A stretch of DNA of 64,000 nt from Agelaius tricolor (taxonomy: Eukaryota; Chordata; Aves; Passeriformes; Icteridae): NCBI GenBank assembly GCA_023055355.1, contig JALJCS010000001.1, positions 68,117,381 through 68,181,380 of the forward strand, read 5' to 3'. The translations under genes were made by a program, and so were the position numbers. Under the pieces are notes generated by a model. It worked only from the letters and a program-made list of their open reading frames with translations. It did no database searches and was not told where the DNA came from. Shown piece after piece: positions 14,471-25,617 of the stretch (position 1 is the first letter of the stretch; each line of letters begins with the position of its first letter).

Positions 14471-15660
14471 TGCATAGTTTATTCTAGGCAAGGCCTAAAA
14501 CTCATGGATTATTTTATTTCTATTAAAAAACCATACATTTCCTGCATTATTGGTGGAGGATATGTTTCAAGACACATTTATGGTGGTGAGTGATGACACA
14601 TTTGTACAGAGCTTTGAAGTGGCTTTCAGGCATGGCTGAGAATCAGTTAACTGTACTTTAAAATGATAGTCCCATGAAAAGCATGAATGTTGAAACAGAC
14701 ATTTCTGAGGCATATTTGTTGTGGGGTTTGCTACAGGACTGTACTGGCTACTCAGTCAGATGGTTGTAAAAGTGCCAGGAGCCAGCCAGTTGCTGTGACA
14801 GTGTGTGAGTCAGCCAAAAGGCATCTGACCCTAGTTTTCTGGGACTTTTCATGGATTGGCGAAGACTCTTACTCTATTTCACTAATGTATTTTTTCCAGT
14901 TAAAGTTGCTGCTGCTGTTTTCCTTTCAAAGTGGTTGGTAGCTATCCAAACCTGACACAACCAATGAAAATGGAATTTCCTATCTCCCTGGTAACATTAT
15001 AGCCATTTGGTGTAATTGAGCCTCTTCCTTATTTTTTGGGAGAATATTTAAAAACTGTGTGTCTGCTTCAGGTTTTAGTGGTATTAATGTTGAACAAACA
15101 AAACTAGAACCTGGAGACATAAAAATTCTCCCACATGAAATGCTGAGATTAAAAGCTGTTCATATCAGACAAGAAACAACTATAGTGGCAATGCAGACAG
15201 AATATGTAAAACACATTTTGAAGTCATTTTCCATCCCTTTTCTGTTCCTCAGCCCCTATGGCCATTCCGAGTTTTTAATAACAAACCTCTGCCTTCAGTG
15301 GCTGACCTTGAGTTGCTGTCAGGCTTGTGGGTGTTGTCTCTTTCCTTGTCTTGGTGCTCTTTCCCAAGGTGGCTGATGGAATTTGAAGTTGGCAGGGTTT
15401 TGTGGGTAGCTGTGGCTGCAAATGAGGGTGGCTGAGCAGTCAGTATATATTGTACTTGCTGCTCCTGTGAGAAGGACAGAAGTCTGGTATGGTCAGAAGT
15501 GAGATGAGCAGCAGGAATTGTCATGTGCACACTCACCTGTAAAACCCAAAGCAGGCTGCAAGTCAGGATCATCAATCTTATGATAGGTAAGCAACGCTTA
15601 ATTATATGTAGTCAAAGTACTTTTTAAAATTATTATCTTAACAGAAGGTTTTTCAATAAC

Positions 15661-15800
15661 CAGAATCACAGAATATTCTGATTTGTAATGGGTCCACAAG
15701 GATCATGGAGCCCAAATCTTAAGTGAATGGCCTATACAGGGATGGAACTCACAGCCTTGGCATTATTAATATCCTGCTCTAACTAGCTGAGCTACTCCTA
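15661..15800 (-). mobile_element. tRNA-Ile-headed SINE with CR1-type tail (TguSINE1-like)
   Basis: Read on the minus strand, the 5' part resembles tRNA-Ile: an A-box-like TAGCTCAGCTAG (complement of 15783-15794), an anticodon-loop region TTAATAA consistent with AAT, then GCCAAGG and a B-box-like GAGTTCCATCC (complement of about 15740-15750). The 3' part, 15661-15715, is a CR1-type tail ending in the complement of CAGAATCACAGAATATTCTG. A tRNA-Ile head joined to a CR1 tail is the known design of the TguSINE1 family described in zebra finch; such elements are copied by CR1 machinery. Box A and box B differ slightly from consensus and the pairing is decayed, so it is not a tRNA gene. No target-site duplication is evident. 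Confidence 0.8.
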
Positions 15801-16062
15801 GTGGCACCAAGCAGCTTTAACAAAATCCTTCTCCAGAGTAAGCAGTACCTCTTGGACTCTAGGAGATTTAAATTTAAGTTCCTTGTTTCACTTACATATG
15901 TCCCCATGAAATGGTTTTGTTCTAACAAAATGAACTGTTCCACTGAGAAATTTCTGACTAACTCTAGTCAAAATACATTCAATACAACTGAACTCCTGAA
16001 TAAAGAGGAATAATTTTGTAGACTGTGTACCTGAATCTGTAATGCTTCAGAGGAGATAGATT

Positions 16063-16442
16063 TGTGGTATTTTTGGGGTCCCCTGGACGAAGGGAGGAAA
16101 TTATGAATCTGACTCCATGTTCTTAGAAAGCTAATTTATTATTTCATGGTATTATATTATATTAAAGAATACTATGCTAAAACTATACTAAAGAATAGAG
16201 AAAGGATACTTACAGAAGGCTTACCAAGATACTAATGAAAAACCCGTGACTCTTGCCAGAGTCCTGACACAGCTGGACCATGATTGGTCATTAAGTAAAA
16301 CCAATCTCCAACCACATTGCAAAGCAGCAAAACACAGGAGAAGCAAATGAGATAATATTGTTTTCCTTTTTCTCTCAGGCTTCTCAGCTTCCCAGAAGAG
16401 AAATCTGGGCAAGGGATTTTTCCAGAAAATATGACAGTGACA
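16063..16442 (-). mobile_element. Solo LTR of an endogenous retrovirus
   Basis: On the minus strand the element starts TGTCAC and ends CCACA, giving the TG...CA ends of a retroviral LTR, about 380 bp long. A polyadenylation signal AATAAA lies on that strand (complement of 16135-16140), and a CCAAT word on that strand (complement of 16283-16287) is compatible with a U3 promoter. The flanks are TAGATT on the left and TTGATT on the right, a 6-bp target-site duplication with one mismatch. I recall closely similar LTRs as abundant in songbird genomes (TguLTR5-like), but the exact family is not certain; a 6-bp duplication would suit a class II (ERVK-like) element. No internal retroviral genes adjoin it, so it is a solo LTR. 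Confidence 0.75.
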
Positions 16443-17344
16443 TTGATTTACACAATTGAGTTACACAATGTGTTTTCTAGGAGAAAACACAGCAATCCTG
16501 AATTATTGTATACATGCAGCATTTTGATAATTATAAAACTGTGAAGCCAATGTCATATTACACTTAGCTTAAGCTATTGAGTCCTACAGTGTCTTCATAC
16601 TGTTATTACTCTCCTCCCCACCATTACCACAAAAGCAGACAAGTCCTGCACAGCAAAGGGCTGCTAAGGTGTCTATGAACAGAAATTTCCTCACACTTGA
16701 AGTGTATGACACAAACAGTTGTGTAGGCTTTGAAATGATGACTTGCAGAGATCCTGACAGAAGCCACCCAACTGCTGAGTTACCTGCCAGGTTAAGAGTG
16801 CATTACAAAAGGCCTCTCTTTCACTTACTGAAGCAATTTTGCTGCACAGATACACATTCTGCCTCTATTTCTCTTGCTGTCTTGCAGCCCATGGGGAGAG
16901 GTGTGAACAATTAGCTAATGAAGAGCACACTCTGTCTAGACAGAGCTAACTGTTAGCAGATGAATGCTGTTTATATTTGTCAGCTAGCTGAGTGACATAA
17001 GCCAGAGAGATGTGCATCACATACCACTGGACTTCAAATTACTGCCTTCCTGGAGGTGTTTTGTTCCCTTCATTGTCAGAAGAGCAGATCATGCCAAGGT
17101 CCAGCTTCATCATTTCTTCAGTGATGGAGAGGCATGATGACAAAACCTTTGAACTACTCACCACCTGCACAAAGTTTCCTTTTCTAGTCTCATATTTTAG
17201 AAATAGATATAAGATATGTAATATGTAATATGTATTGCTTTTCATCCACTAGGGATTTAAATGATCAAGGCTCAAATATTGTATTGTCAACAGTGTGAGA
17301 AATCAGAACTACATTTGAAGACAGGTGCTACCTTGGCAGAGAGG
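16443..17344. other. Non-coding spacer, nothing recognised
   Basis: No gene or mobile element is recognisable between the LTR and the MIR-like SINE. An 81-codon open frame at 16669-16914 has no familiar motif. Confidence 0.5.
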
Positions 17345-17460
17345 AATCTCCAGATCAGTTCCTGGCTTTGTCCCACATTTCCTGTTTGACCTTGGACCGA
17401 TAATTTTGATTCACTTTGCTGTGCTTTCTCATCTGTAAAGCGTGGAAAAAGGTGTGCTGT
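17345..17460 (+). mobile_element. Ancient MIR-like SINE fragment
   Basis: The order of words CCTGGCTTTGTCCCACATTT, CCTGTTTGACCTTGGAC, TTCACTTTGCTGTGCTTTC and CTCATCTGTAAAGCGTGG follows the core and 3' part of the MIR consensus (the familiar stretch with TGACCTTGGGCAAGTCA and CATCTGTAAAATGGGG). The match is decayed, as expected for a family whose copies predate the bird-mammal split. MIR copies are rare in birds but known. The 5' tRNA-related head is not recognisable. Confidence 0.7.
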
Positions 17461-19272
17461 GCAAGGGCAATTGTGTGAAAATTATTGTGTTACTGCAATC
17501 AGGGGAAGGACTTGCAGATATTCCTGTCAATAAACTTTCATGTGGACTTTTGTAGTACATTTCTTTTACATAATGATTTTGTGGAAGGTAGGCACAAGCA
17601 GGAGTGACCACACAGGAGTAACAGTTTGTCATTTCACATATATTTTTGCTGGCAAGGCTTGAGACCTAGATTGTTTTGTGGTCTAACAAGTATTAAATAA
17701 TGTTTTAGCAAACTTTCAAGAAACCGTATAACTGTAATCCTTAAGTAGCATCAACTAAAGAAAGCCCTTGGGACAATTATCATCTAGGAGTGGAGTTTGA
17801 GGTATAAAGAAGAAATTTGTGGTTCTGTCTAGTTTAAAATAAAATGGGTGTGTTTTTAAAGGGATTGCTATTAGGAAACATTTTGACTTTTCTTTCTAGC
17901 TATAAACAGATGCTTATTCATATTACACCAGATTTACTAGCTAAGGCTGCTTTTCATCAGCAAGGCATAAATCCCTCTTGACTGACTGGCAAGGCACAAC
18001 AATCAAGCTGGCATACAAAGGGCAAGCTTGCTTACTGTCATTGCAGTGATTTCTTAGTCCTACTCCTGCAATATTCCTATTGACTCTGGAGGACCCAACT
18101 CAGTTTTTATGATCTGTTCACAAGAAGAAATCCAGAGGGATTGGACTTTGTCTGTATTGAGAGCTGGATGCAAACTACACCATATACAATACAAAGCAAA
18201 ATCCACACAGACAAGAAAAGACGGAGCACACCCTGTCTCTTTTGTGGACAATACTTCCAGAATAAATTACACTGTGGATAAAAAAGAAGAAGGAAATGTT
18301 ATGACTTTGCTTTTGTGGCCCTGCATTCTCTGTGTAGGTTTTTGAGTGGCTGTCTATCCAGCCCTCCAGGATATATCCTTGCCTGAGAGTGATCTGAAAA
18401 ATGATGCAACAAAAAAGTGCGTCAGAAATCCCTAAAAGATTGATAATGACTGAAAGTGATCTAGGCTCTAAGGCTGCTGTTGTTTACTAAACTGTAGACT
18501 GACTATCAGAAATGGTGGCATTGGTAGGTGTGGTAATGGAAATCAAACACCCCAGAGCCTTTGTGGATAGGCCTTGGAAATGGAATTGCAAAATCCCCTC
18601 ACCCCCTGGGGTAATCTTTTCACCCAAGAGCTGGCATGTTTCCATTCATTACAGACACTTGGTGATAAAAGCCACAGACATGAAGCCTGTTGCTGGCCCA
18701 GAATGAAATCCAGTCACAGTTTTGAGCTGAAAATGTTAAGTTCGGATATTTACAGGTAGATGTCTACATCCTAAGTCACCACCCTTTGCCCCTTAGCTGA
18801 TTTTTATAGCTGTGTGAGGAAGAAAAGACAGTCATGATATACATGATTTATTTAGTTCCTCTCTGTTAACATGAGGCAAATACAGAACTAGAAGTACCGT
18901 GCTTTCTCCATTGGCTGTGATGGAAACCAAAAGTGAGTCATTTAGATGTAGATGGTAACACTGAAATCCTCCTCTAGATTTCACCAATGTGCCTCAAAAT
19001 GTCTAAGTTATTCCAAAATTTGGGAATCATGAGAATTTTTTAAGGTCAATGCAGCTTTCAGATGTCTTCTACAAAGGTCACAGTGACAACTGAATTAAAA
19101 GACTTGTGTTTGAATTGGAGGAATTCTCTCCTGCTTGCTGAGCAAGGTGAGGAATTCCACTCTATGTGCCCATTCTCCCTGAAAGAGCATCAGAGGACCT
19201 GAGACTAAATTCTGTTCTCTAGATCAGTCTGTTTGTTTAACATATCTCTGCTTTGACTTAGGGGAACTGAGT

Positions 19273-19353
19273 TTTTATTTCGTTTGTTGTTTGGAGTTTT
19301 TTGTTTGTTTCAGTTTGGGTTTTGGTTTTTGTTTTTTTGGTTTTTTTTTTAAG
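19273..19353. repeat. T/G-rich low-complexity tract
   Basis: About 80 bases made almost only of T and G (runs such as TTTGTTTG, GGTTTTGG and poly-T). Such strand-asymmetric tracts recur in this window at 20.2, 29.9 and, as the complement, 55.1 kb. They are likely slippage-prone simple sequence. Confidence 0.8.
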
Positions 19354-20087
19354 TTTGCCAATTTTGCACATTGCAGAGGAGTAGAAAGAGGTCAGCTACA
19401 GTTCAGTAGGAAATGAGTGTAATGCCACTGGGTTCCCTTTACCAAGGATCACTTACAGACATTTAGTCAGAGTGAATTTCTCTTCAGCCTCATCAAGGCT
19501 GATAAACTTCATGAGAAGACCAAGACATAAACCTCTGCTATTAAAATCTTGAGATTTGGAGAGGGCCTAATCAAGGGAGCCTTCATTATTTGTATTTATA
19601 TAGCATACACACTGAACTATTATTAGCTTTCGTGTTGTATTCTTAACACATTTGAAGTATAGAAGTGGAAACTGGGAATAATTTGTTTGTGAACTACATG
19701 CCTGTGGGGTGTAAGCTAAAATGCCTTCTTTGATCTAACAATGAAGAGAATTTCTGTCACGGACCACACACTTGAAACAAGGCAAGCAGTGGAAAAACAG
19801 AAGGAAGGGTACAAGCACTAATGCTAAGGTCCATGTACAGTGTGTCTTTTCCTCTCTACTCAGACCTAAGATTACAAGGCAGTTGCTGGGGCATTTAGAA
19901 GAGTTCTGTGTTGCTGTGGAGCACAGCAAGACTTTGAGCTTAGAACTAATGCACATTGGTAAAGAATAAAATTATTCCTTATTACTTCGGTGCCTGGTGT
20001 CTGTGTTTTGACAATTTTTAGTCTTTCTTGAAGTGCTCTTTACTCAGAGGTGGGAGAAATCCCTTCATTAGGTACTCTCTTTAAGTG

Positions 20088-20124
20088 CTTTTAATTTCTC
20101 TAGTTCCTTTTAATTTCTCTAGTT
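20088..20124. repeat. 19-bp tandem duplication
   Basis: CTTTTAATTTCTCTAGTT occurs at 20088-20105 and again, unchanged, at 20107-20124, a period of 19 bp. The identity of the two copies suggests a recent slippage duplication. Confidence 0.85.
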
Positions 20125-20192
20125 CACTGGGTAATGGATTTCAGGATTTTCAGTCAGTACAGGGTGAGTTTTCAGGCAGATTCTTTGTGCTA

Positions 20193-20290
20193 GTGGGGGG
20201 TTGGTGTGTTTTCTTGGTGTTTTTATTTTTGTTTGTTTGTTTTTGCTGTGTTTTGGGGGGGTGGTTGTTTTATGTTGTTTGTTTTTTAAT
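20193..20290. repeat. T/G-rich low-complexity tract with G-runs
   Basis: A tract of about 100 bases made almost entirely of T and G, with runs of six and seven G and a (TTTG)n portion. The open frames on both strands across it (70 and 63 codons) arise from the biased composition and are not genes. Confidence 0.8.
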
Positions 20291-21862
20291 ATGCTAACCT
20301 TATTTGTCACAGACTAAAGTGTAGGTCTATGGTTATGCAATGTGGGTATAATCTTTAAAACTGTTTGCATTGAGATACACAGAACCGTACTCAACCCTGA
20401 TAAAATTGTCACTGACTTCACTAAGGCTATATGAGGGCTGAATTTGCCTCTCTTTGAAAGCCAGCTGATAGTTTTCATCATGAGGAGGAGGCTGAATACA
20501 TTTGTGTCACTTTTTTGGGATATCCTGCCTTTCCCCTCCAGAAAAGTCAAAAATATTGCTTTAATAGTGATTTCATTGTGTTACTTCCCATTAGATGCAA
20601 GCCCTATCTTGCCAGCTTTAAATGTTGGGTGTTTTTTCATCATAAATGAAGCATAAATTAAACACTGTCCTTATGCTAGAAGGCAAACAGAGGAGGATAT
20701 TAAAAGTGCTCTAACTGTGATCAGAGAAATTCTTAGCTGTCCCAAAGTGACTTAGGCTTACTAGTCTGATTAATTTTTTACAGTAGCTATGCTCCAGAAA
20801 CACTTAGTGTTTTTGGAAATCTAACCTACTCCCAAATGCAAGCACATGGAAATAAGAACTCTGCCCAACTCACTGCAGTAAATTAAAATCAGATGTCAGA
20901 AGACAGCCTCTAGCTGTGTGCCTTGCCTGTCTTGTAGATGGTATTGCCCACAATCTCCTGTAAAGGAGCATTTGAATTGCCCCAGTGATTTCTGCAACAC
21001 AGTAAGATAAATGGAAATCAGAGCTGGTTTACCTTACATGACCAGCTGAAAACAGGAGGTGACTTGTAAGCAGCTTAGATGATTCTGTCCTTGACAATGC
21101 CAGGGTGGGGTGGGCAGCTCAGGGAGTGAACAGCTCAGCTATGCAACTTTATAATGTCACCACAAGTCTGTCAGGAGCTCTAGTTGAAAGAGCTTTAGCC
21201 ATGCAGCAATAATCATTCACAGAGGAAATCACCATCTCAGCAGGAGGCTCAGTCCTGATCTCTTGCTCCTCTCTTTACTGGAATTTTGCCTAAATAAGGA
21301 TATCATGGTTGTATCTGAGGAAGAGGATATCGAAAAAGTTTCATATAATTTTAGAAGGGCAGAAGACTTACTTTATTGACAGCTTTTGAACTTGAGTCTC
21401 ATGTAAAGCAAAAAGGTAAACTAAAACAATGAGCAGAGATGATATCATGCACTGACCCCAACTTGATAAAATGATTGATATTAAGAGGATGCTAAAATTA
21501 CCTTCAGCCCCCTAATGTCATTCTATTCCCTTCCCAGTACAAGTGATCTTGAAAATGTCTGTGGCCGATTAGTAGGTCTGTCCAGAATGACAGAGCCATG
21601 GGAAAGACAAGCCCAGTGGTATGCCCATTTTGAGAGCTGCCTCATGGAAGCATAAACCATATAAAGCTCTGGGACCACCAGCTTGTGCCTCTGTGAACTG
21701 ACACAAAATCTAGGGCTGACTGTGACAGTGCATGTCTAGACAGAAATGTGCAGGTAAGAGAACACCCACTCCCCCTGCTCTGATAGTGACCAGTGTCCTC
21801 TGCCAAGCACAGGGGGCACGTACACTGTCTCCAGAGACAAGGTTTCCACAAGGTTAAAGAAG

Positions 21863-21880
21863 AGAAAGAAAGAAAGAAAA
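21863..21880. repeat. (GAAA)n microsatellite
   Basis: Four perfect GAAA units in a purine-rich setting that continues with AAG-rich words to about 21,970. Confidence 0.8.
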
Positions 21881-22900
21881 TCTCCAAAATTTATCTATTT
21901 TTTCTTCTTAGTTTGAAGGAAGAAGGAGCATTGGAAAGAAAGGCAAGAAGGAGAATAGGAAAGAAGGAAAGCATGTTATTAGAATTTAATTACTAGTGAA
22001 GATATATTTTCTAGGGAGGCTGTTGAATCAGCTTCAATAACCTATATCTAAAGACCAAAAGGCACAAAAAGTGTATCAGGGCTAAAAAAACTGTAAGCTA
22101 AAAACAATTAGAAAATTCAGTTTTAAACATAAAACCCTTTTCAGTTTTAATGCCGTTCTGTAATGGTACTGACAGTCACTCTGTCCCTGTTCTTCTAGCT
22201 TTGTTGGATAGCAAGGTGACTTTTGAGAAATAGCCTTTGAGGTGGTATCACTTTTGACACTTAACACAATATTTGGACTAAACATCTGAAATAAAGATCA
22301 GCAAAATTCTCAGAGAGTTCAAACGTCAGAAACACTTGCAAACATTTGCCTCTTTCTAGTTTGAGAGGCCATCAGCTAGGAAAAATAGGTTTTTGATTTC
22401 TCAATCAGCCTAGAACCTAGAATCAGTCAAACCAACCTCTAGGGACAGATTTAGAATTGACTTCCAGGTCTGAAAAGCTCTGAAAGACTGAAATAAAACA
22501 CAAGGTTTAAAATCAAAAGGTGGAAACACAGTGCTTTCATTGCTCTTTATAAACATGATTTTCATATAATTAGAGCTGCAGGTGTACTTTTGATTATGCA
22601 GGTATTCTGGTGTGTGGTTCTGCGTAAATAATATGTTTGCAGTGCCTGCTGGCAGATTATTCGTTATGAGCTCATTTATTTGGGTTCCTTAGTTCAAATG
22701 GGAAAACAGAAGCCAAATTCTGGCTTGATTTTCCTTGTGTGAAAACCTGCACAGAAGAACAAAGGAGGTGTTTTTTCTGGGAGGGCACAATTTCCCTGCT
22801 TTCCTTCCAATATATCAGATAATTCAACTTTTCCAGCTAAGCGATACCAGAGAGCTGTAGGCACACATTTTGTGGTAATTGGGAGTGGGGCTGTGGCCAA

Positions 22901-23068
22901 GCCTCATCCCCAATGAGCTACAGCTGTGCAGGACAGGTGACCAGCATTGAAGGTAATGAGACCTGGAGTGCTGAGGGGCACTGAGCCTCATCCCCAATGA
23001 GCTACAGCTGTGAAAAGCAGGTGAGCAGCATTGAAGGTAATGAGACCCAGAGTGCTGAGGGGCACTGA
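22901..23068. repeat. Two-copy 84-bp tandem repeat, promoter-associated
   Basis: The unit starting GCCTCATCCCCAATGAGCTA occurs at 22901-22984 and 22985-23068, exactly 84 bp apart, both ending GGGGCACTGA. The copies differ at only a few positions (for example GTGCAGGACAGG versus GTGAAAAGCAGG). Each holds ACAGCTGTG, an E-box. The repeat lies 55 bp upstream of a TATA box. A duplicated upstream block before a TATA box is what U3 enhancer repeats of retroviral LTRs look like, and I recall related sequence as repetitive in songbirds, but I cannot name the family or find its TG...CA ends. Confidence 0.85.
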
Positions 23069-23122
23069 CCAGTCACAGAGGGGAGCAGAAGGCACACAGG
23101 TGCAATGCATCAGCATGAGGGG

Positions 23123-23130
23123 TATAAAAG
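23123..23130 (+). promoter_or_regulatory. TATA box downstream of the 84-bp repeat
   Basis: TATAAAAG inside GGGGTATAAAAGGTTGG is a near-perfect TATA box in a locally GC-richer setting. Transcription would be expected to start about 25-30 bases downstream, near 23,150-23,160. The 61-codon frame across it has no recognisable product. The box is probably part of a mobile-element promoter; no clear AATAAA follows within the next 300 bp. Confidence 0.5.
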
Positions 23131-24952
23131 GTTGGGCTGCAAGAAGGGCAGATGGTTGCAGCCTTCTGAAGTTGGGTGCTGTTGCTCTCTATGGGTGGAC
23201 ACCTGAAGCCTTCTGATGAGGTATGGTATTCCTCTGTATGGGTTGAATCCCTCTGAAATTGTATGACAATGCTTTCTGTGTTATGGCTGTCTCAACTGTG
23301 TTGTATGCTGGGGCAGAAGGCTCTCAAAGGTGATGTGGACTTGTACACCTTAAGTTCTCTATTTCCTGGAACTCAAGAAAGTGGCTCTGTTAGAGCTACA
23401 CAGCTAGGTTTTTCCTGTATAATGGGTCTGGTCATTTATGTTCTGTAAGTCCTGAATAATGGCAAAGTCTGTGCATTTGATCTCAAATGGAAGCTGACCC
23501 CTTCAGTTTTCTTCCACTTGATCAAAGATACCTCAATGTTTCAGATGTAACCAGTGTGGGGAAAAGGAGAAAATTTTAGGAGTAATGTGCCTGGTTAATC
23601 AGAATTATTTACATATTCCTGCAAAGCTTCTGCCTTGTACTGTATCAGTAACTCAATTCCAGCTTTTAAAGGTACATGTGCTTGAAAGCCTCATCATATA
23701 TTTTGTACCAGGTGTTCTCTTTTGCCTAGTAACCAGCACATGTTGATTAGTCCTTTGGGCCCTCTGACCTCTAATAAGATAAACTGTAGCAGCTTATCAT
23801 TCAGTGGTCTGGATTTAAACATTGAAGCCATGGCTTAAAATTTCAAGGCTCCGTAAACTGTATTTAATTTCAGTAGATGTCTGTTTTTGCTGTCTGCACC
23901 CTTCCTTTCTCTCTCTATCCCAAAAAGGAATATTTAAAGCAATGTGAGAAACAATAGCATCTCTGTTATCTAGGTTCAACTATTTTAACTGCTCATTCTA
24001 TTAGTCTACCTCAGAAGACACCCCTTTAGACATAACTTTTATATCCAATTTTGAAGTAACACACAATTCTACATCTGAAACAGTGCTAAGAGATGACCCA
24101 ATTAAAGAGCTGCATATTAATACTGTGAGTACAAACCATCTTTTTGAATGCACTGATGAAATTACTTTTCCATTGTCATTAGATACTCTCCTTCTGACAA
24201 AGAGTTAATCACAGAAATAATCTTTTAAATATGTGTTAAACCATAGCTATGCCTAATCATCCCATTAAACATCATCAGGTCATTCTTTGCAAAGATAAAT
24301 AGCTTAAAGAGGGTTCTTCCTTTGATCATGTTCTCTCCTGATGCTTTTGATAGGAGGGAAAACGCATCTTCCAGATTTCATCAGTCCAAATCTTCAGTGA
24401 GCAGCTGCATTGTGCCTGAAGTTTCCTCAAGTGACTGGGGTGTGCAGTTCTTCACCATCACACAGTGAGATGTGCATGTGAATTTTAATGTATGACAGCC
24501 TGTACTAATAGGTGTCCAGACATGGATTGTTCATCAGTGTGGAGGGGATATTAGAGCACAGGAGTGGGGAAGATGTCCTGTTATGGCAATAGGCAGGGGC
24601 TAAGTTGTAATAATTACTTCAGCCACTGCATAAACAAAACTGATATTTTACTTAGAAGTGTGTTAGATTGAATCAAATTGGACCTTCACTACCCAAGGAG
24701 CTCACCTGCCTTCTAGCTCAGTAGGGTGATCTGCAGTGACCAATCTACTTCCTTCAAAGCAAGGGGATTTAGCTCTTGTCTGTCAGCCAACATAAAAATG
24801 AGGCACTCAAACCCCCTGGTTTGGGCCAGTTGTCTACTTAGGTACCACAGTGTATAAATTAGGTGGTGGAAAAGCAGTCACTTGCCCTTTCTTCCATTAT
24901 TCTGGGCTAGTGAGAGTTCAGAGAGCATGGTGTCTTATAAATTGAGGAGTTT
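23131..24952. other. Non-coding stretch, nothing firm
   Basis: The first 200-300 bases may be the rest of the LTR-like element beginning at the 84-bp repeats, including GCAGAAGG and CCTTCTGA words. Beyond about 23,450 I see only unique AT-rich sequence. Confidence 0.4.
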
Positions 24953-24976
24953 ATAGAATCATAGAATGGCCTGGGT
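24953..24976 (-). mobile_element. CR1 3' tail, distal piece split by an LTR
   Basis: ATAGAATCATAGAATGGCC followed by TGGGT is the reverse complement of the CR1 3' terminus. In an uninterrupted copy the words GGAAGGGACC and CATCTGGTTCCAA should follow at once; instead unrelated sequence follows, and the CR1 resumes near 25,531. Confidence 0.75.
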
Positions 24977-25530
24977 TGTGAATCATGATTTTAACAATTT
25001 AAGATTGTTAGCTGAGGGTTAGAACCAATTCATATTGAATTTAGATACACCAATGATAAATTAATCATTATCAGATGCTTAAGTTAAAGCTAATTGTCAT
25101 ATTGTGAACTTGTTTATAGAAAGAAGTGGAGCAAGTGAACCATTATAAGAACATATTGAAACCAGTGGAACAATGCCCAGCACCTGGAATCTGTTAATCC
25201 ATCATGAAGCAGCGGGCCTTGAATTGTGCCAGAGTCACAGAGACCTGATGAAGATGTTCCTGTCTTCATCCCTGGGACCACTGACCCAATTCAAGAGAAG
25301 AACTGCACATGTGTAAAGGACTAATAACCTCATTTTAATACAAAGTGGGGATGGGAGGTACTGGGGTGGTACATATGTGTTATTTTGGGAAATAAATAGA
25401 AGGCAAATAACCTTGTGTGGCCCAGTCACACATTTTGGGGATGACCCCCATGGTGCTGCCCACCACTTTCTAACTTTGACTAGTAAGAAAGTCTTTGTCT
25501 GTGATTTTTAGTTTAATGATTTTGAGGTAC
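24977..25530 (+). mobile_element. Probable solo LTR inserted into a CR1
   Basis: About 550 bp of non-CR1 sequence splits one CR1 tail. It starts TGTGAATCATG, carries a polyadenylation signal AATAAA at 25391-25396 and has a GT-rich 3' part with CCCCCATGGTGCTGCCCACC, like the U5 of bird ERVL-type LTRs as I recall them. The right edge is uncertain: CR1 words could resume anywhere between 25,522 and 25,532, and no clean CA end or target-site duplication is visible, so a small deletion at the junction is likely. Nesting shows it is younger than the CR1. Confidence 0.6.
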
Positions 25531-25617
25531 TCTAAAGATATCTGGTTCCAAGCCCCCTGCTGTGGGCAGAGACACCTTTCACCAGACCAAGTTGCTCAGA
25601 GCTGCATCATCAGACCT
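25531..25617 (-). mobile_element. CR1 3' region, proximal piece
   Basis: AAAGATATCTGGTTCCAAG, CCCCCTGCTGTGGGCAGAGA and ACACCTTTCACCAGACCAAG are the standard next words of the CR1 3' region (reverse complement). This piece completes the tail found at 24,953-24,976. Similarity ends near 25,617, so the copy was 5'-truncated. The 137-codon plus-strand frame starting inside it has no recognisable product. Confidence 0.8.

Larger units (their letters stand above)
9516..15660. other. AT-rich non-coding stretch, no gene recognised
   Basis: No gene or complete mobile element is recognisable. The overlapping frames at 10352-10724 on both strands (119 and 104 codons) have no familiar motif. The part around 13,980-14,300 is rich in TAATTA-like homeodomain core words and is low in obvious repeat decay; it could be a conserved regulatory element, but conservation cannot be judged from one sequence. 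Confidence 0.5.
17461..22900. other. Non-coding stretch with low-complexity tracts, no gene recognised
   Basis: Apart from the T/G-rich tracts and small duplications listed separately, no gene or mobile element is recognisable. The part near 22,540-22,690 has several CpGs (GCGTAAAT, TTCGTTATG) and homeodomain-like words in otherwise CpG-poor DNA, which would fit a conserved regulatory element, but this is only a compositional hint. Confidence 0.5.

Noticed and set aside
15721..15800. tRNA-Ile gene
   Set aside because: Arms are mispaired by substitutions and the sequence runs directly into a CR1 tail, so it is a SINE head.
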